Below, piece after piece: positions 11,476-23,005 of a stretch of 64,000 bases of DNA. Within the stretch, counting starts at the first letter, position 1. Each line of letters begins with the position of its first letter. Origin of the DNA: Siphonodentalium dalli (lineage: Eukaryota; Mollusca; Scaphopoda; Gadilida; Siphonodentaliidae); NCBI GenBank assembly GCA_032622095.1, contig CP136069.1, positions 105,302,278 to 105,366,277 on the forward strand. The letters are read 5' to 3'. Position numbers and translations under genes: made by a program. The notes beneath the pieces were generated by a model. That model searched no databases, was not told the DNA's origin, and saw only the letters and a program-made list of their open reading frames with translations.

Positions 11476-12027
11476 AGACTAGCCGATGAGCCCGACGTTG
11501 TCCGGGCTATTCAAAAACCAAATTTCAAGTCGATAGCTCCACCCGTTTCCGAGATCTGGTCTTCGCATGCATTTCAAGTCGATAGCTCCACCCGTTTCCG
11601 AGATCTCGTCTGCGCATGCGCGAAGCTGGAGTCGCACGGGCTCGGCGACCCGATAAAATTTGTATCTGGGGCAAGATACATTCACATACCAAATTTCAAT
11701 TCGATAGCTCCACCCGTTTCCGAGATCTGGTCTGCGCATGCGCGAAGCTGGCGTCACACGGGCTCGGCGACCCGATAAAATTCGTATCCGGGGCAAGATA
11801 CATTCAAATAGCAAATTTCAAGTCGATAGCTCCACCCGTTTCCGAGATCTCGTCTGCGCATGCGCGAAGCGGGTGCCGCACAGGCTCGCCAATACGACAA
11901 CGACGACCGCCTGGTCAAACTACACACACGTACCAAGTTTCGTCCCGATCGGTCGAGAATCGTAGATTTGTATAAATGACATACAGACATACAGACAAAC
12001 AAACAGAGGTCTTCAAAATATATAGGA
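11476..12027 (-). repeat. GTCY-microsatellite element, family B copy 2, with ~122-bp tandem units
   Basis: It abuts copy 1 head to tail. CGATAGCTCCACCCGTTTCC recurs at about 11521, 11580, 11702 and 11825, so after a partial first unit the core repeats at about 122-123 bp. Each unit carries TGCGCATGCGCGAAGC and CTCGGCGACCCGATAAAA. The element ends in GACATACAGACATACAGACA and then CTTCAAAATATATAGGAGA, matching the end of copy 1. Open frames across it are repeat by-products. Confidence 0.65.
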
Positions 12028-15000
12028 GATAACTCAAATTACCCATCAGTAAATTAACCACAAATCAGCACAAAAGATATAAAATCGATGGAAATGTGGT
12101 CCTTAATATTGCCATAGTAACAACACACTGTACCAGCGTACCCCTATAATGATCGTGTATCAACCTGTTTTATTATAAATTATTCAATATTGATTTGCAC
12201 AACACAGGTGAACAGGAATTGGCATCTGTCAATGTTGGAATATAGTGAAAACCTGGAAGAAATAAACTAAAACTCAGGTTCGTAGCAATAGCAACCATAA
12301 ATTACACAGATCTGAAACCCTGCTGGTGGCATCTGATCATCCTCAGATCATCCACTATTGATTAGGATATCTAAGTTGTATGTCTAAAGGCTTGTCCATG
12401 GAGCATAAGCATATCACACCAAACCCTTTAAATGTACCGAAAATCATCAGAAAACTTGGTTGGGACTGGGTAGCTGTAAACAGGAGGAAACCTGGCACTG
12501 AATAAGTTATTGATGAAAATAAGAACAAAGTATACCTATTTTTGCTTGTAATTGTTAATGACTTGTTCGCAATTAGTTCAGTCAGGAAATATTCAGATAA
12601 TAAGTAAATTCCCTCCAAATTCCCTGTCTTCTGCACTTCATTACCAAAACGATCCTCCAAAATTTATAATAGACCATTCCACTGTATTCTTTTTTAACTG
12701 ACAGGGCAATTCCATGTAGTGACGGAATATTCTTGTATTCCATACCCATTGAAGTGAGGCAGATGTATTCAAACAGAATCACAGCCAATAAATACATATT
12801 ATTGTATACCTCTAGTGGAATACAAGCTGGAACTATTTTTGTCAACCTTTTCACCAAGAAAGATAATGTACATTATGACAACGATTCGCTTCAGACTTAA
12901 ATCAAAATAAAGGCGACATTGATGGATTGAACTTATCTGACATAACGGTGTAGAATAAATACAGAACTCAACGTGCATAATAATCTCAAATCTTTTATCG
13001 AACTAGTTGTGGATAGTGCAGCAAGTTCAATAACAGATTTGAGATTAAGATGTGCTTTGTTCTGTCTATTTATTTTATTGATATCAGAACCCACTGGTGA
13101 ATTAACTTACAATTCAATGTTGTCTTGTATACACATATTTCTCTTATGATGTCAACTCTGAACTTATGTGTAGCTTTGGGTGTCTGGTTCAACAAATGAT
13201 TTGAAACAATGTTTACTCCATAGTTGGAAACTAAAGATCCAATGCCATCAGATATTCAAATGATTGGACTCATGTCAGTAGCATAGAATGTTACTGCGAC
13301 CATTTCTCTCCTAGCCAAATATAAATTAATAAACTAAATTTGCACGGTAATGATAAGCATAAATGATTATTGTATTTTTGTCATGCAGATCTTTAGTAAC
13401 ATCAACAATCAGCACTGACTCGTACAAGGTACATGTAGCTGTATATGTAGCCATAAATCAATGACTTTTAGGATAAAAACATATTTCTATATAATCTACT
13501 TTTGTCGATATATTCAAGAGATTAAACTACAAACTAATACCAATATTAGTGATACACGTGTAATGACTTTTTTGGCGAAAACATTTGACTTTTTTATATT
13601 AATCCCAGAGACTACAATTATCTGCTGAAGTAAAAATATATGATGTATTATATAGACTGTTTTTACTTTTGTCACATTCTCAGGGTCAAAGTATCCTGAT
13701 TATAGAATATATTCTTCAGTCATATTTAAATTTTTGCAGTACATTGTACTATTTTTTTGCTAGTGTGCATTTATTATTCACATGTGCATAGCTAAATCAT
13801 GGTTAGATATTTTAAGTTGAATTTCTTCTAAAAAATAAACATATATATTCCAGACTGAAGGAATTTTCGTCAAGATGATCTTTAATATGCACAAGTATTT
13901 TCAGGGATAATGAAGAACTGAAATTGTCATCATATACAAAACTTTTACAAAAATATTTGTAAGTTTTGAAGTCGCTCAGAATTTAAAACAGAGCGAAACC
14001 GTGATAGTACTGCACAAATTCAAATACGAGTAAGGTATAAAATTTATATACAGGGGATCCTAGTGGTTCAGTCAGTATTGGGCATGTATAAGGAATCAGA
14101 ATTCCTAAATGAAAAGATGTGTACTAGTATTTAAATATGGTACATGTATATTTATTCCAAAAATATATAGCATATTTAATTTGTAGTAGACAATTATATC
14201 ATCTCAGCCACAGAGCTTTCTCTTCCAGAATCATTCCGATAACCAAGATGGACACAGTTTAAATTGAACAGCTAGTTCAGTATGACATCATTTGAACTAA
14301 CCATTGCTTGATCTGCATGTTAATCAGGAATGATATTTTCTTCATGGCATTGCTGAGAAAGTGCATCGAACATAGCAATATATCTTTTTCAATATCATTG
14401 TCATTGTTCTGTTACTTCACAAAACTGCTGGTAACATTGTAAGAAGGTTATGATTGTACATGTGGCAATTCGCTAAATTCAAGTGTGTTTGATGAACTGC
14501 AGTTGTGCAATTACTTGGAGTCTTGTCCTTCCAGCCATATCTACACCTCTCTCTCCATTAGAACCTATAATAGAATGATAACAATATTTTATGTTATAGA
14601 AACCAACATCACTATATAAAGGAGACTGATGCTGCCTAACTCATGGAGTGTGTGACTCACTGGAATTGGCGTCAAGTTTTGGATAGCAGATCTTGAATGT
14701 TAGTAACCAGAAAAAGTGAATAGTTTCAGTCGAGGCCCGCAAACAGTGCAAAAGACAATAACTTTCAGTTTAGTTTAATTGTTATTCTCATTAAAATAAT
14801 AAAATAACAATTCTTGTAATATCAATGCACCAGCAATGTTATATATTAAGGTTGGCAAAATTGTAAAGTTTGATGTCTAATCTATACTGGCCTTTAGTGA
14901 AGAATCGAATATGAGGTCACTCTCCCTCAGACAATTTTTTTTTACAACAACAGACATTTTATGAAACTTGTTTTGATAACATGATTATACATACATTATA

Positions 15001-15245
15001 CATGTATAAGTGCAGTTATCATCAAAACATGAAAGAAACATATATGCTGTCACATATATTCATCCCTAGATATTCAATCAAATAAAATACATGTGCCACT
15101 GCCAAATAGAATTGTGTTCTAAACATCGTAATATTTTTGTCCCACAATCTCAATTTTATGTGTAAAATGGATAAAAATATATATTTCTAGTGACGGAAAT
15201 GTCTGTTGAGTGGTGCCTTTTATTCAAAATTATGATGTTATATTT
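12028..15245. other. Long AT-rich non-coding stretch
   Basis: No coding region supported. A hairpin at 12953-13074 is listed separately. Confidence 0.5.
12953..13074. repeat. ~122-bp inverted-repeat hairpin
   Basis: The left arm (AATAAATACAGAAC, GTGCATAATAATCTCAAATC) pairs with the right arm (AGATTTGAGATTAAGATGTGC, GTTCTGT, ATTTATT) with small gaps. It is probably a short MITE or a solitary foldback. Confidence 0.55.
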
Positions 15246-15376
15246 TAGTCGGAATTATGGCTTGTTGCCATTCATCGGAAAGCTCTCCCCGAGAGCTATA
15301 TTTCCGACTAAATCCTGAAAAGTTACCCATAATTCTGCTTTGGTTAAGAGGTCGATTACAGAGGGCATTACTGTAT
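15246..15376 (-). mobile_element. Foldback MITE family 1, copy B
   Basis: It holds the central GGCTTGTTGCCATTCATCGG and AAGCTCTCCCCGAGAGCT, followed by a complete right arm (CCGACTAAATCCTGAAAAGT, GGTCGATTACAG, GGGCATTACTGTA). The left arm is cut short. Confidence 0.7.
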
Positions 15377-15689
15377 GTCTATTATTCATTTGGAGGGAAT
15401 TCAGGATACACCAACAGATAGAAAATATCCTAAGGGAACTACTTGTCAATGAGTATTTAGTAAAGAACCTTTGACAAGCTAAGCTGTAGATATAAAACTA
15501 CATCGGTTATAAAAAAAACAATGTTTCACATGTCCGCTTTCCAAATTCTAATGTACATGTGTGTACCTGTCAATATTCTAGTGGTGAATTGAATTGTCTA
15601 AGTAATACTAGATCATCAACATATAGTATAAAAGTAAAATCCAAGATGGTTACTGGTGGCTATGTTTTCCAATAAAATTCAATAACATT

Positions 15690-16228
15690 TGATAGCTTCC
15701 ATCCAGTAAGATCAATATCAAAAGGCCAAAGGATTTAGTCATACAAAGAGTAAAATAAAAGATGGCCGCTTTGGCATCCATGACAAATTTCACAAAGATC
15801 TGACAAAAGGTGCGACCTGTAACCCGTGCCAGAGAATTTAGTCATGCAAAGAGTAAAATCTAAGATGGCTGCCGGTGGCCATTTTTTTTGGCCGAATGAC
15901 CCCATCTACATGTCATTATTAACATCCATGACAAATTTCATGATGATCAGATGAACAGTACGACCTGTAGCCCATGCTAATGGATTGAATATTGAAATCC
16001 AAGATGGTCGCTGGCAGCCATGTTTTTTTTCTTCAGAATGACCCCAAAATGAACCGTTCTGGTCTAAATGTTGATGTCAACAGCTATGTCAAATTTCATA
16101 ATGATCCGACCACAGGTACCACCTGTAGCCTGTATTGTTGACGAATCACACACACACATACGCACATACAGATGACAAAGCCATGGCAATAGCTCAAACT
16201 TTACAAAGTAAAGTTCAGCTAATAAAAC
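15690..16228 (-). mobile_element. Pearl/Helentron-like tandem-unit element, minus orientation
   Basis: This carries diverged copies of the ~164-bp unit seen in bulk at 39-42.8 kb, in reverse complement (TTTAGTCATGCAAAGAGTAA, AAGATGGCTGCCGGTGGCCA, GACAAATTTCA, CGACCTGTAGCCC). The terminus on the minus strand is at 16228: GCCATGGCAATAGCTCAAAC is followed by the hairpin-forming TTTACAAAGTAAAGTTCAGC. A CA-rich tract at 16147-16168 replaces the GTCC microsatellite. The right end is not defined. Confidence 0.65.
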
Positions 16229-16889
16229 AAATGGTTGGGTTAGTCTTAAAGGCACGTGCGGCCTTAATTGTCGAAAATATTCATATTTGTTCCAAACACC
16301 GTAAACAGAAAAACATTAAAACGCACACAGTTCCGTTCATATATACCATGACCATCGCGTAAATAGCATGTTACCATAAAGACCTACTATATTTTACCTA
16401 AGCAAGAGCCTGATTGTGTTACAGAAGACAGCACAATGCTACTGGCTAATCACACACAAATGGCATAAACGCTCTTTATTAGTTCCATATCAGGTATTCA
16501 CCAACAAAGAACGCTCTTTATGTTTACCATCATAATATAAACAAACACCAGAAAAGTAACTTTTTATGCTTTTGTTTACATAACAATGGTCAAACATATG
16601 ACAATAACATACTGTTTATGCGATATTTCTTATTTGTATACGGACAAAGTCTATCTACATTTTGATGTTGATTCTGTTTGTGGCGGTTTTTGACGGGTGG
16701 AGATATTTTCACAGGATACCCACCGCCAAGGCCAACCGTATCTTTAACTAACATACATGTATATGTGAGCCAGAGAGGCCTGTTTCACATTTATTCTTTA
16801 GGGCAAATACTATACCTGTGTTTCTGGTAATAAACGGGCATTGAAAAATATGGGTGGCCCAGGTCGGAAGGTTGTGTTTTCATTTTTAG
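16229..16889. other. Non-coding spacer, nothing recognised
   Basis: It lies between two head-to-head pearl-like elements. No gene or repeat is supported. Confidence 0.45.
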
Positions 16890-17280
16890 CTCAACTTTAC
16901 TTTGTAAAGTTTTAGCTATTGCCATGGCTTGGTATCCGTCGTCCGTGGGTGTGTGTTTGTGGGTGACTCGTCAGCCATTTCCTTTAGCACGGGCTACAGG
17001 TCATACCTTTGGTCGGATCATTATGAAATTTGTCATGGCTGTTTGTTTGCATTGACATGTAGATGGGAACAAGTCAAAATTCAATTTATTAGCACGGGCT
17101 ACAGGTTGTACTGTTTGTGTGATCATCATGAAATTTGTCGTGGATGTTAATATTGACATGTAGATAGGAACGAGTCATTTTGGGGTCGTTCGGCCAAAAA
17201 ACATGGCCACCAGCAGCCATCTTGGATTTTACTCTTTGCATGACTAAATCCTTTGGCACGGGCTACAGGTAGTAACCCTT
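16890..17280 (+). mobile_element. Pearl/Helentron-like element, plus orientation, truncated
   Basis: The left end TTAGCTCAACTTTACTTTGT followed by AAAGTTTTAGCTATTGCCAT forms a hairpin. Next come CCGTCGTCCGTGGGTG and about 2.3 units holding GCACGGGCTACAGGT, GAAATTTGTCATGG and GACATGTAGAT. It stops abruptly at 17280, where the next inverted-repeat element starts, so it is probably cut by that element. Confidence 0.7.
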
Positions 17281-18606
17281 TCATGACGGGAGCCATGCTG
17301 GTTCAGCATTAATGATCCTGTGCCAGTGCATTCTCTTATATATGGAGCCTCGAATATATAAGAGAATGCACTGGCTTACAAGGTCAAGGTAAATATTGTT
17401 AAGCCAATGAATTCTCTTAAATATAAGAGAATGCATTAATTCTCTTAAATATAAGAGAATGCATTGGAACAGGGTTTTCACAAAATTTCAAGAAGCTGGG
17501 GGGGGGGGGGGGGTGGTGATGTCGATAAGAGGACCCGAGTATCCAATTACCACCTAGTAGCTACATATGAGAAAAAATAAACTTATGATTTTATTGCTTA
17601 TTATTGCTTTATATAGTCATGAAATGATGAAATGGTGAGAAATTAACTTTATTGAGTTGATTGTGTTGGTGTCTGGGATGGAGGGGGGTCTACCCAAGTC
17701 TGAGCAGGCTGATTATCTCCCCCCCCCCCCCCCCTCCCCCCCCACTCACGCAGCAGCTACATATGAGAATTTTTGGACTATATAAAGCAAAATAAGTGAT
17801 AATCAGGACTTGGTATCTCCCCAACTTAATAAACTTTTTCTCGGATGAAGTATATAAAGCAAAATAAGCGATAAATGATTTTTTGGTAATATGCAGCTGC
17901 TAGATGGGCGGCGGAGAAGATTCTCAGTCCTGGGTATCTCCCCAGAGTCCACCCCATCACAAACCCAGACTCAACCAAATTTTTCTCAGATATACAATGT
18001 AGTTAATTTCTTGCCATATCATGACTATATAAAGCAAAATAAGTGGTTGTGAGGGTAAAATAAGTGGAAAAAATATTATGTGGGTGGGGGTACCAATGGT
18101 GGGAGAGAAAAATTGTTACACTTGTAGTCCACAATTTCCTAACAGGTACACAGGATATATACCCATCCCTGTTAACTGCATATGTTCAGCAGTTCTTATG
18201 ATATAGGTTGGGGTAATGCATATTTTGGGAGGAGATATAACAAAACAAAAGACACCCATATGTAAGGCGAAGTGATAATCTAACAGATTTGATTTGCTCT
18301 TAAGCTGTCTTAAGCGGAATTAATTTATTTGCCTTAAGTAAAATTCATCTATTTGAGCTTGAGCATAAATTAGATTGTCAAGAAATAAAACGAGAGGCCG
18401 ATCACGATCGGCAGATGTTAACACATCCCTTGGCGATAAAAATTTAATATGATAGGATAAATGAGAGTTTTGGTGTTGAATTATAGAGTATACTGTTATG
18501 TACTATTATAGACAAATGTACATAACACAAATTATTGGAATTTATGGGTCACTGGCATTTATATAAGAGAATGCACTGGTACAGGATCTGTAATGCTAAA
18601 CCGCCA
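17281..18606. mobile_element. ~1.3-kb element with ~60-bp diverged terminal inverted repeats
   Basis: The left end (TGGTTCAGCATTAATGATCC, TGCCAGTGCATTCTCTTATA) is matched in inverse on the right (TATAAGAGAATGCACTGG, ACAGGATCTGTAATGCTAAA). At the left inner side are repeated palindromes of the type TTCTCTTAAATATAAGAGAA. The interior has a G run near 17500-17514, a C run near 17718-17743, and repeats of TATATAAAGCAAAATAAG. No ORF of note is present, so it is non-autonomous. Confidence 0.6.
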
Positions 18607-19159
18607 CAGCCAGCAAGCCCATGGGTTAAATGTGTAGGTGTGACCTGGACATGGAATACTTGGGTTAAGAGAGTCCAATTTAAGTTTACAATAATAATGT
18701 GTCAATTATATAGCAGAGCTGTCAAAATATCACAGGAATTGTTTATGTTGAACACTGACCTCTCTAATAAACCAATAACAATTATAATGATATCAGACCA
18801 TCTGAAGATATAACTCTGCAGCACAGATGTCCAAGTCTACTGTTAATATCATGTGATGTTTATTGTTGAATCTTTATTTTAAATTAGATACCATAGCCTT
18901 TATCAGATTATTTGCACATTGGCAAAAGATACATCAGAAAATAATATAGCCTCATCAATAGCTAAGTAGTCCAAAGGCAATTGGTGAATTGGATTTAATG
19001 TTGCTCCAAACAGATTTACCAGTACATAACACAAGATTTTGGACCGATTTAATCAAATTTGGTGTGGTGATTCGGGGTACCCTTGGCAGAGTTATAATGG
19101 TGTTAGTTTTTCAAATTTTTGTAACTATAAATATATATTTTTTTTAATTATTTCAAACA
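18607..19159. other. Non-coding DNA, nothing recognised
   Basis: No supported gene or repeat. Confidence 0.45.
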
Positions 19160-19590
19160 ATTAAAGGGACACATTGGAAATCTTTTTAATTTTCAATTTT
19201 CTTTTTCGAAAAAGGGTCATAACTCCTTTAAAATTAATCGGATCAAACCCATATTCGAACTCGATCTGTATTTTGGGCTGTGAAACTCACATACCAAATT
19301 TGGTTCCTATCAGATAAAAAATGTTTGAGTTATGGCAGAATGAGTGAATTCTAAGTTGAAAAAGGGCCATAACTCTGTAACAAATTCTCGGATCAAACCC
19401 AAATTCGAACTCGATCTGTATTTTGGGCTGAGAAACCCATATACAAAATTTGGTTTCGATCGGATAAAAAATGTTTGAGTTATCGCATTACTCGTAAAGT
19501 GTCTATGGACAGACAGACAGACGGACGAACGACGAGTGGTCAATCCGGGCAACGACACTATGTTTACCATACTATGGTATGGGTAAACAT
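19160..19590 (-). repeat. GTCY-microsatellite element, family C
   Basis: Two units of about 170 bp share GGGTCATAACTC or GGGCCATAACTC, CGAACTCGATCTGTATTTTG, CAAATTTGGTT and AAAAAATGTTTGAGTTAT. They are followed by GACAGACAGACAGACGGACG. The terminus is the near-perfect palindrome ATGTTTACCATAC/TATGGTATGGGTAAACAT at 19560-19590. On the minus strand the order is hairpin, (GTCC/GTCT)n, tandem core, as in the other families here. Confidence 0.6.
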
Positions 19591-20023
19591 AAAAAGAGTT
19601 AATTAGACTCTGAGAAAGGAATTACAAATAGATGGACTAGTATATATTATTAAATACATGTATGATAATGATAGTCTCATGTCTTATTTACACTTAAGCG
19701 CAAATGATGTGCGCTTAATTGAGCTCAAATAAATGTTTTTCACATAGAGCATAATTAAATGATTGGGTCTATGAACACCTTTAAAGTATGGTACGTATTC
19801 CAGATACAGATAATGTAATATCACTTTGAATGTGCAAATGATTTACGCTTTTAAATAATTTGCACTTAAAGGGGCACTTTGATTATTGCGATATAACAAA
19901 GATGCGGGCCCCGTTGGTTCAGAGTGCCCGGATGAAGATAATTAATCGAGTGTGCTTCTCACAGTACGAGCTAACTGCATGGCCTCCTAATAGCTATAGC
20001 CTGATACCGGAGTACGATGCGTA

Positions 20024-20099
20024 TGTCTCTTTGGAAAGCAGACGAAATTCCTAAACGATGTACATCTGTTAGGAATTTCGTCGGCTTTTCAAAGAGACA
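20024..20099. ncRNA. 76-nt pre-miRNA-like hairpin (candidate)
   Basis: The left arm TGTCTCTTTGGAAAGC, GACGAAATTCCTAA pairs with the right arm TTAGGAATTTCGTC, GCTTTTCAAAGAGACA over about 31 positions with two mismatches and a 14-nt loop. The size and slightly imperfect pairing fit a miRNA precursor. A short MITE is equally possible; only one copy is seen here. Transcription is not shown by the sequence. Confidence 0.35.
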
Positions 20100-20580
20100 G
20101 GCTATTTGGCCATGCGTTTGTCACAACAGACCTGTTTCTTGCGTGCATGCATAATTCGTGTTTTATTGATAGTAATGATGAAAAGAGTAATGGCTTGTAT
20201 TAATCGAATAATATAAATGAAGTTAATTTGCCGCATCGTAATCAGAATGGACTTTATTTTACCTGCAGCTACGGACTGTTCATTCTTGAAAGTGCAGCCT
20301 ATACTCGTATAGTAAAACTCGAAATTATGCTTTCAAGATTCATATCAAGGCGACGTCCAGACGCGGGATGTTGGTCAGTTTCTGTGCCGAGGCTAGGGAC
20401 GTACATTAGCGATGGCGGGGTTGTTGACGGGGTGTCACGCGTGCAAATATATACATGTAGTGACATTAGCACTAACCTTTACTAATAAAAATAAATTGAG
20501 TTCGTGTGTCTGTCCGGAAAAAGGCGACAAAACGACTTAACCCCTCTGAAAATGTGGACATAGGGTCATATAATACACGT

Positions 20581-21668
20581 AACCCGGGGATTAAGGGCGC
20601 TAATAATGTTTATGACTTTGGCTATATATAGGCGATCAAACGGAGTGGCAGATCGGCAGATTAAAAAAAAATCGAAATGTTTTTGAATTTGGGGCTAGAT
20701 TTTTACAATTTGTTTTGCTTCATCCTATTTTATGGATGTTAGTGTTGAAGACTATTATAATATTTAAGGAAGGGGCCGTACTGTCAATAAATTTGGTATT
20801 TTGAAAAACAATTGATTTTGAAGCCATTTTCACCAAGCTTGGTGTTATTTCTTTAAAATGGGGAATTTGAGCCTAAAAATAATATAATAAAAAAGAAATC
20901 CCGGACCCCTGTGTCTTATATATATGTACTTTTAGTATTATGACCAATTTGTGCCAGGGGCCAGTGGTAGTACTATTCATGTGTGTTTCCGAATACGTTG
21001 TTCGAATAAATAGGATTATCATTATTTGTGGCTGAGACATGAGAAGCTGCATAATTTGATAAATAAAACGCTATTTCAGAATGCATTTTAGCTCAAGCTG
21101 CTGAACATGAAAATTCAAGTTGAGATATTGCCAATTTTCCATGGGTTGGTATCCATCGCCAGTGGTTTCCGAACATAAGTACGTCGGTCGACAATTTCCA
21201 TTGGCATAGGCTACAGGTTGTAACTTTGGTCGGATCATTATGAAATTAGGCATGACTGTTGGAATTGGTAACATATAGATTGGGAACGAGTCATTTTGTG
21301 GGCCAGTCGGCAAAAACATGCATCATATATCTCAAATTTCAATCTATATAGTATACGGGCTAGATTCCGCCATGCACCGAAAGCGTCAAAATGTGCGATA
21401 TTAGCGCATGTTTCGGCGCGCCGAAAGCGACAAAACGTGCGCCGTAACGACGCACATTTTGTCGCTTTCGGCGCGTTACTAATGGCGCACTTTTTGTCGC
21501 TTTCTGCGCGTCGAAACATGCGTTAATATCGCACATTTTGTCGTTTTCGGTGGCGGCATCTAGCCCGTATACTATATATAGATTGAAATTTGATATATAT
21601 GTTTCCTAATGGCGCCGAAAGCGCCATTAGGAAATGGTCCTAATAGTATTCCATACCAATGATATTCT
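20581..21668 (+). repeat. 1.09-kb tandem segmental duplication, copy 1
   Basis: It starts AACCCGGGGATTAAGGGCGC and is repeated about 1,088 bp downstream, starting 21669. Shared landmarks include GGCGATCAAACGGA, GAAGCCATTTTCACCAAGCT, a diverged pearl-like end and unit at 21089-21310, and a hairpin MITE. Small indels and substitutions separate the copies, so the duplication is not brand new. Confidence 0.8.
21318..21602. mobile_element. GC-rich-core foldback MITE inside the duplication
   Basis: The arms CTCAAATTTCAATCTATATA, GTATACGGGCTAGATTCCGC on the left and TCTAGCCCGTATAC, TATAGATTGAAATTTG on the right are inverted. The inner arms alternate GCGCCGAAAGCGACAAAA-type and TTTTGTCGCTTTCGGCGCG-type phrases, so nearly the whole 285 bp folds on itself. 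A shortened copy lies at about 22428-22575. Confidence 0.75.
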
Positions 21669-22600
21669 AACCCGGGGATTAAGGGCGCTGATAATGTTTA
21701 TAACTGTTGCTATATATTGGCGATCAAACGGACGGGCAGATCGGCAGATTTTTTAAAAATCGATCATTTTTTGGAATTTGGGAATGGATTTTTAAAACTT
21801 GTTTTGCTTTATCCCATTTTATGGATGTTAGTTTTAAAGACTATTATACTATTTTAAGGAAGGGGCAGTCCTGTCAACACATTTGGTATTTTGAAAAAAT
21901 TGTGATTTTGAAGCCATTTTCACCAAGCTTGGTGTTATTTCGTTAAAGTGGGGAATGTGACTCTAAAAATAATATAATAACAAAAAAATCCGGACCCCCA
22001 GGGACCCCTGTGTCTGATATATATGTACTTTTAGTATTATGACCATTTTGTGCCAGGGACCGGTGGTTGTACTATTCATTTGTGTTTCCGAATACGTTGT
22101 TCGAATAAATAGGATTATCATTATTTATGACTGAGACATGAGAAGCTGCATAATTTGATATGTAAGACTCTATTTGAGCATGCATTTTAGCTCAAGCTGC
22201 TGAATATGAAAATTCAAGTTGAGATATTGCCAATTTGCCATGGTTTGGTATACCCATCGCCAATCACTGTGGTTTGCGAACATAAGTACGTCCGTCGACA
22301 ATTTCCATTGGCATAGGCTACAGGTTGTAACTTTGGTCGGATCATTGTGAAATTTGCCATGACTGTTGACATTGGTAACATGTAGATTGGGAACGAGTCA
22401 TTTTGTGGGCCAGTCGGCAAAAACATGCATCATATATCTCAAATTTCAATCTATATAGTATACGGTCTAGATTCCGCCATGCACCGTAACGACGCACATT
22501 TGTCGCTTTCGGCGCGTTACTAATGGCACACTTTTTGTCGCTTTCGGCGCGCACCGAAAGCGCCATAATAGTATTCCATACAATTGATATTCTAATGCAA
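21669..22600 (+). repeat. Tandem segmental duplication, copy 2 (shortened)
   Basis: It repeats copy 1 from AACCCGGGGATTAAGGGCGC on. The hairpin MITE at its end has lost about half of its centre (22428-22575), consistent with deletion within a palindrome. Confidence 0.8.
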
Positions 22601-22744
22601 TTATTATGCTGATCGCCTCATCATTCTTTGTGTCTGGCGAATTACAATTCATGCTAATGGCAGACATTTGTATATGGCGCTATCACAACGATCATGACAT
22701 TTGGAACTTATTCCCTTCCCTATATATATATTCCTTATTTTCAA

Positions 22745-22990
22745 AAATGTCGCTTTCGGCTGACTTGACGGCATGGGTGTGTGGCCCGCCCCAAATACCA
22801 CATAGAAACACCCCGACCTCCACCCCCCCGCGGGTGGTACCACCCCGAGGGGTGAAAATTGGGTATGGACCATTTTCGAGAATGGTAAGGATTTCGACGG
22901 AATGTGTGGGTGGCCCGCCCCTAAATACCACCTAAAAACACTCCTATAGCCACCACGTATCACCCCCGGGTGGTAGGCCTACCTCCCAAC
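22745..22990. repeat. GC-rich imperfect direct repeat
   Basis: GTGTGTGGCCCGCCCCAAAT, ACCACATAGAAACACCCC recurs as GTGGGTGGCCCGCCCCTAAA, TACCACCTAAAAACACTCC after about 130 bp. The base composition is far above the surroundings. Both strands are open but no domain is seen. Confidence 0.5.
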
Positions 22991-23005
22991 CCAAAACATA
23001 TAATA

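Noticed and set aside
11616-11975. 119-codon ORF and overlapping frames
   Set aside because: They cover the ~122-bp tandem units of the GTCY element and exist on both strands.
19900-19950. tRNA-like A-box wording (GTTGGTTCAGAGTGCCCGG) suggesting a SINE or tRNA
   Set aside because: No matching B box and no cloverleaf could be drawn.
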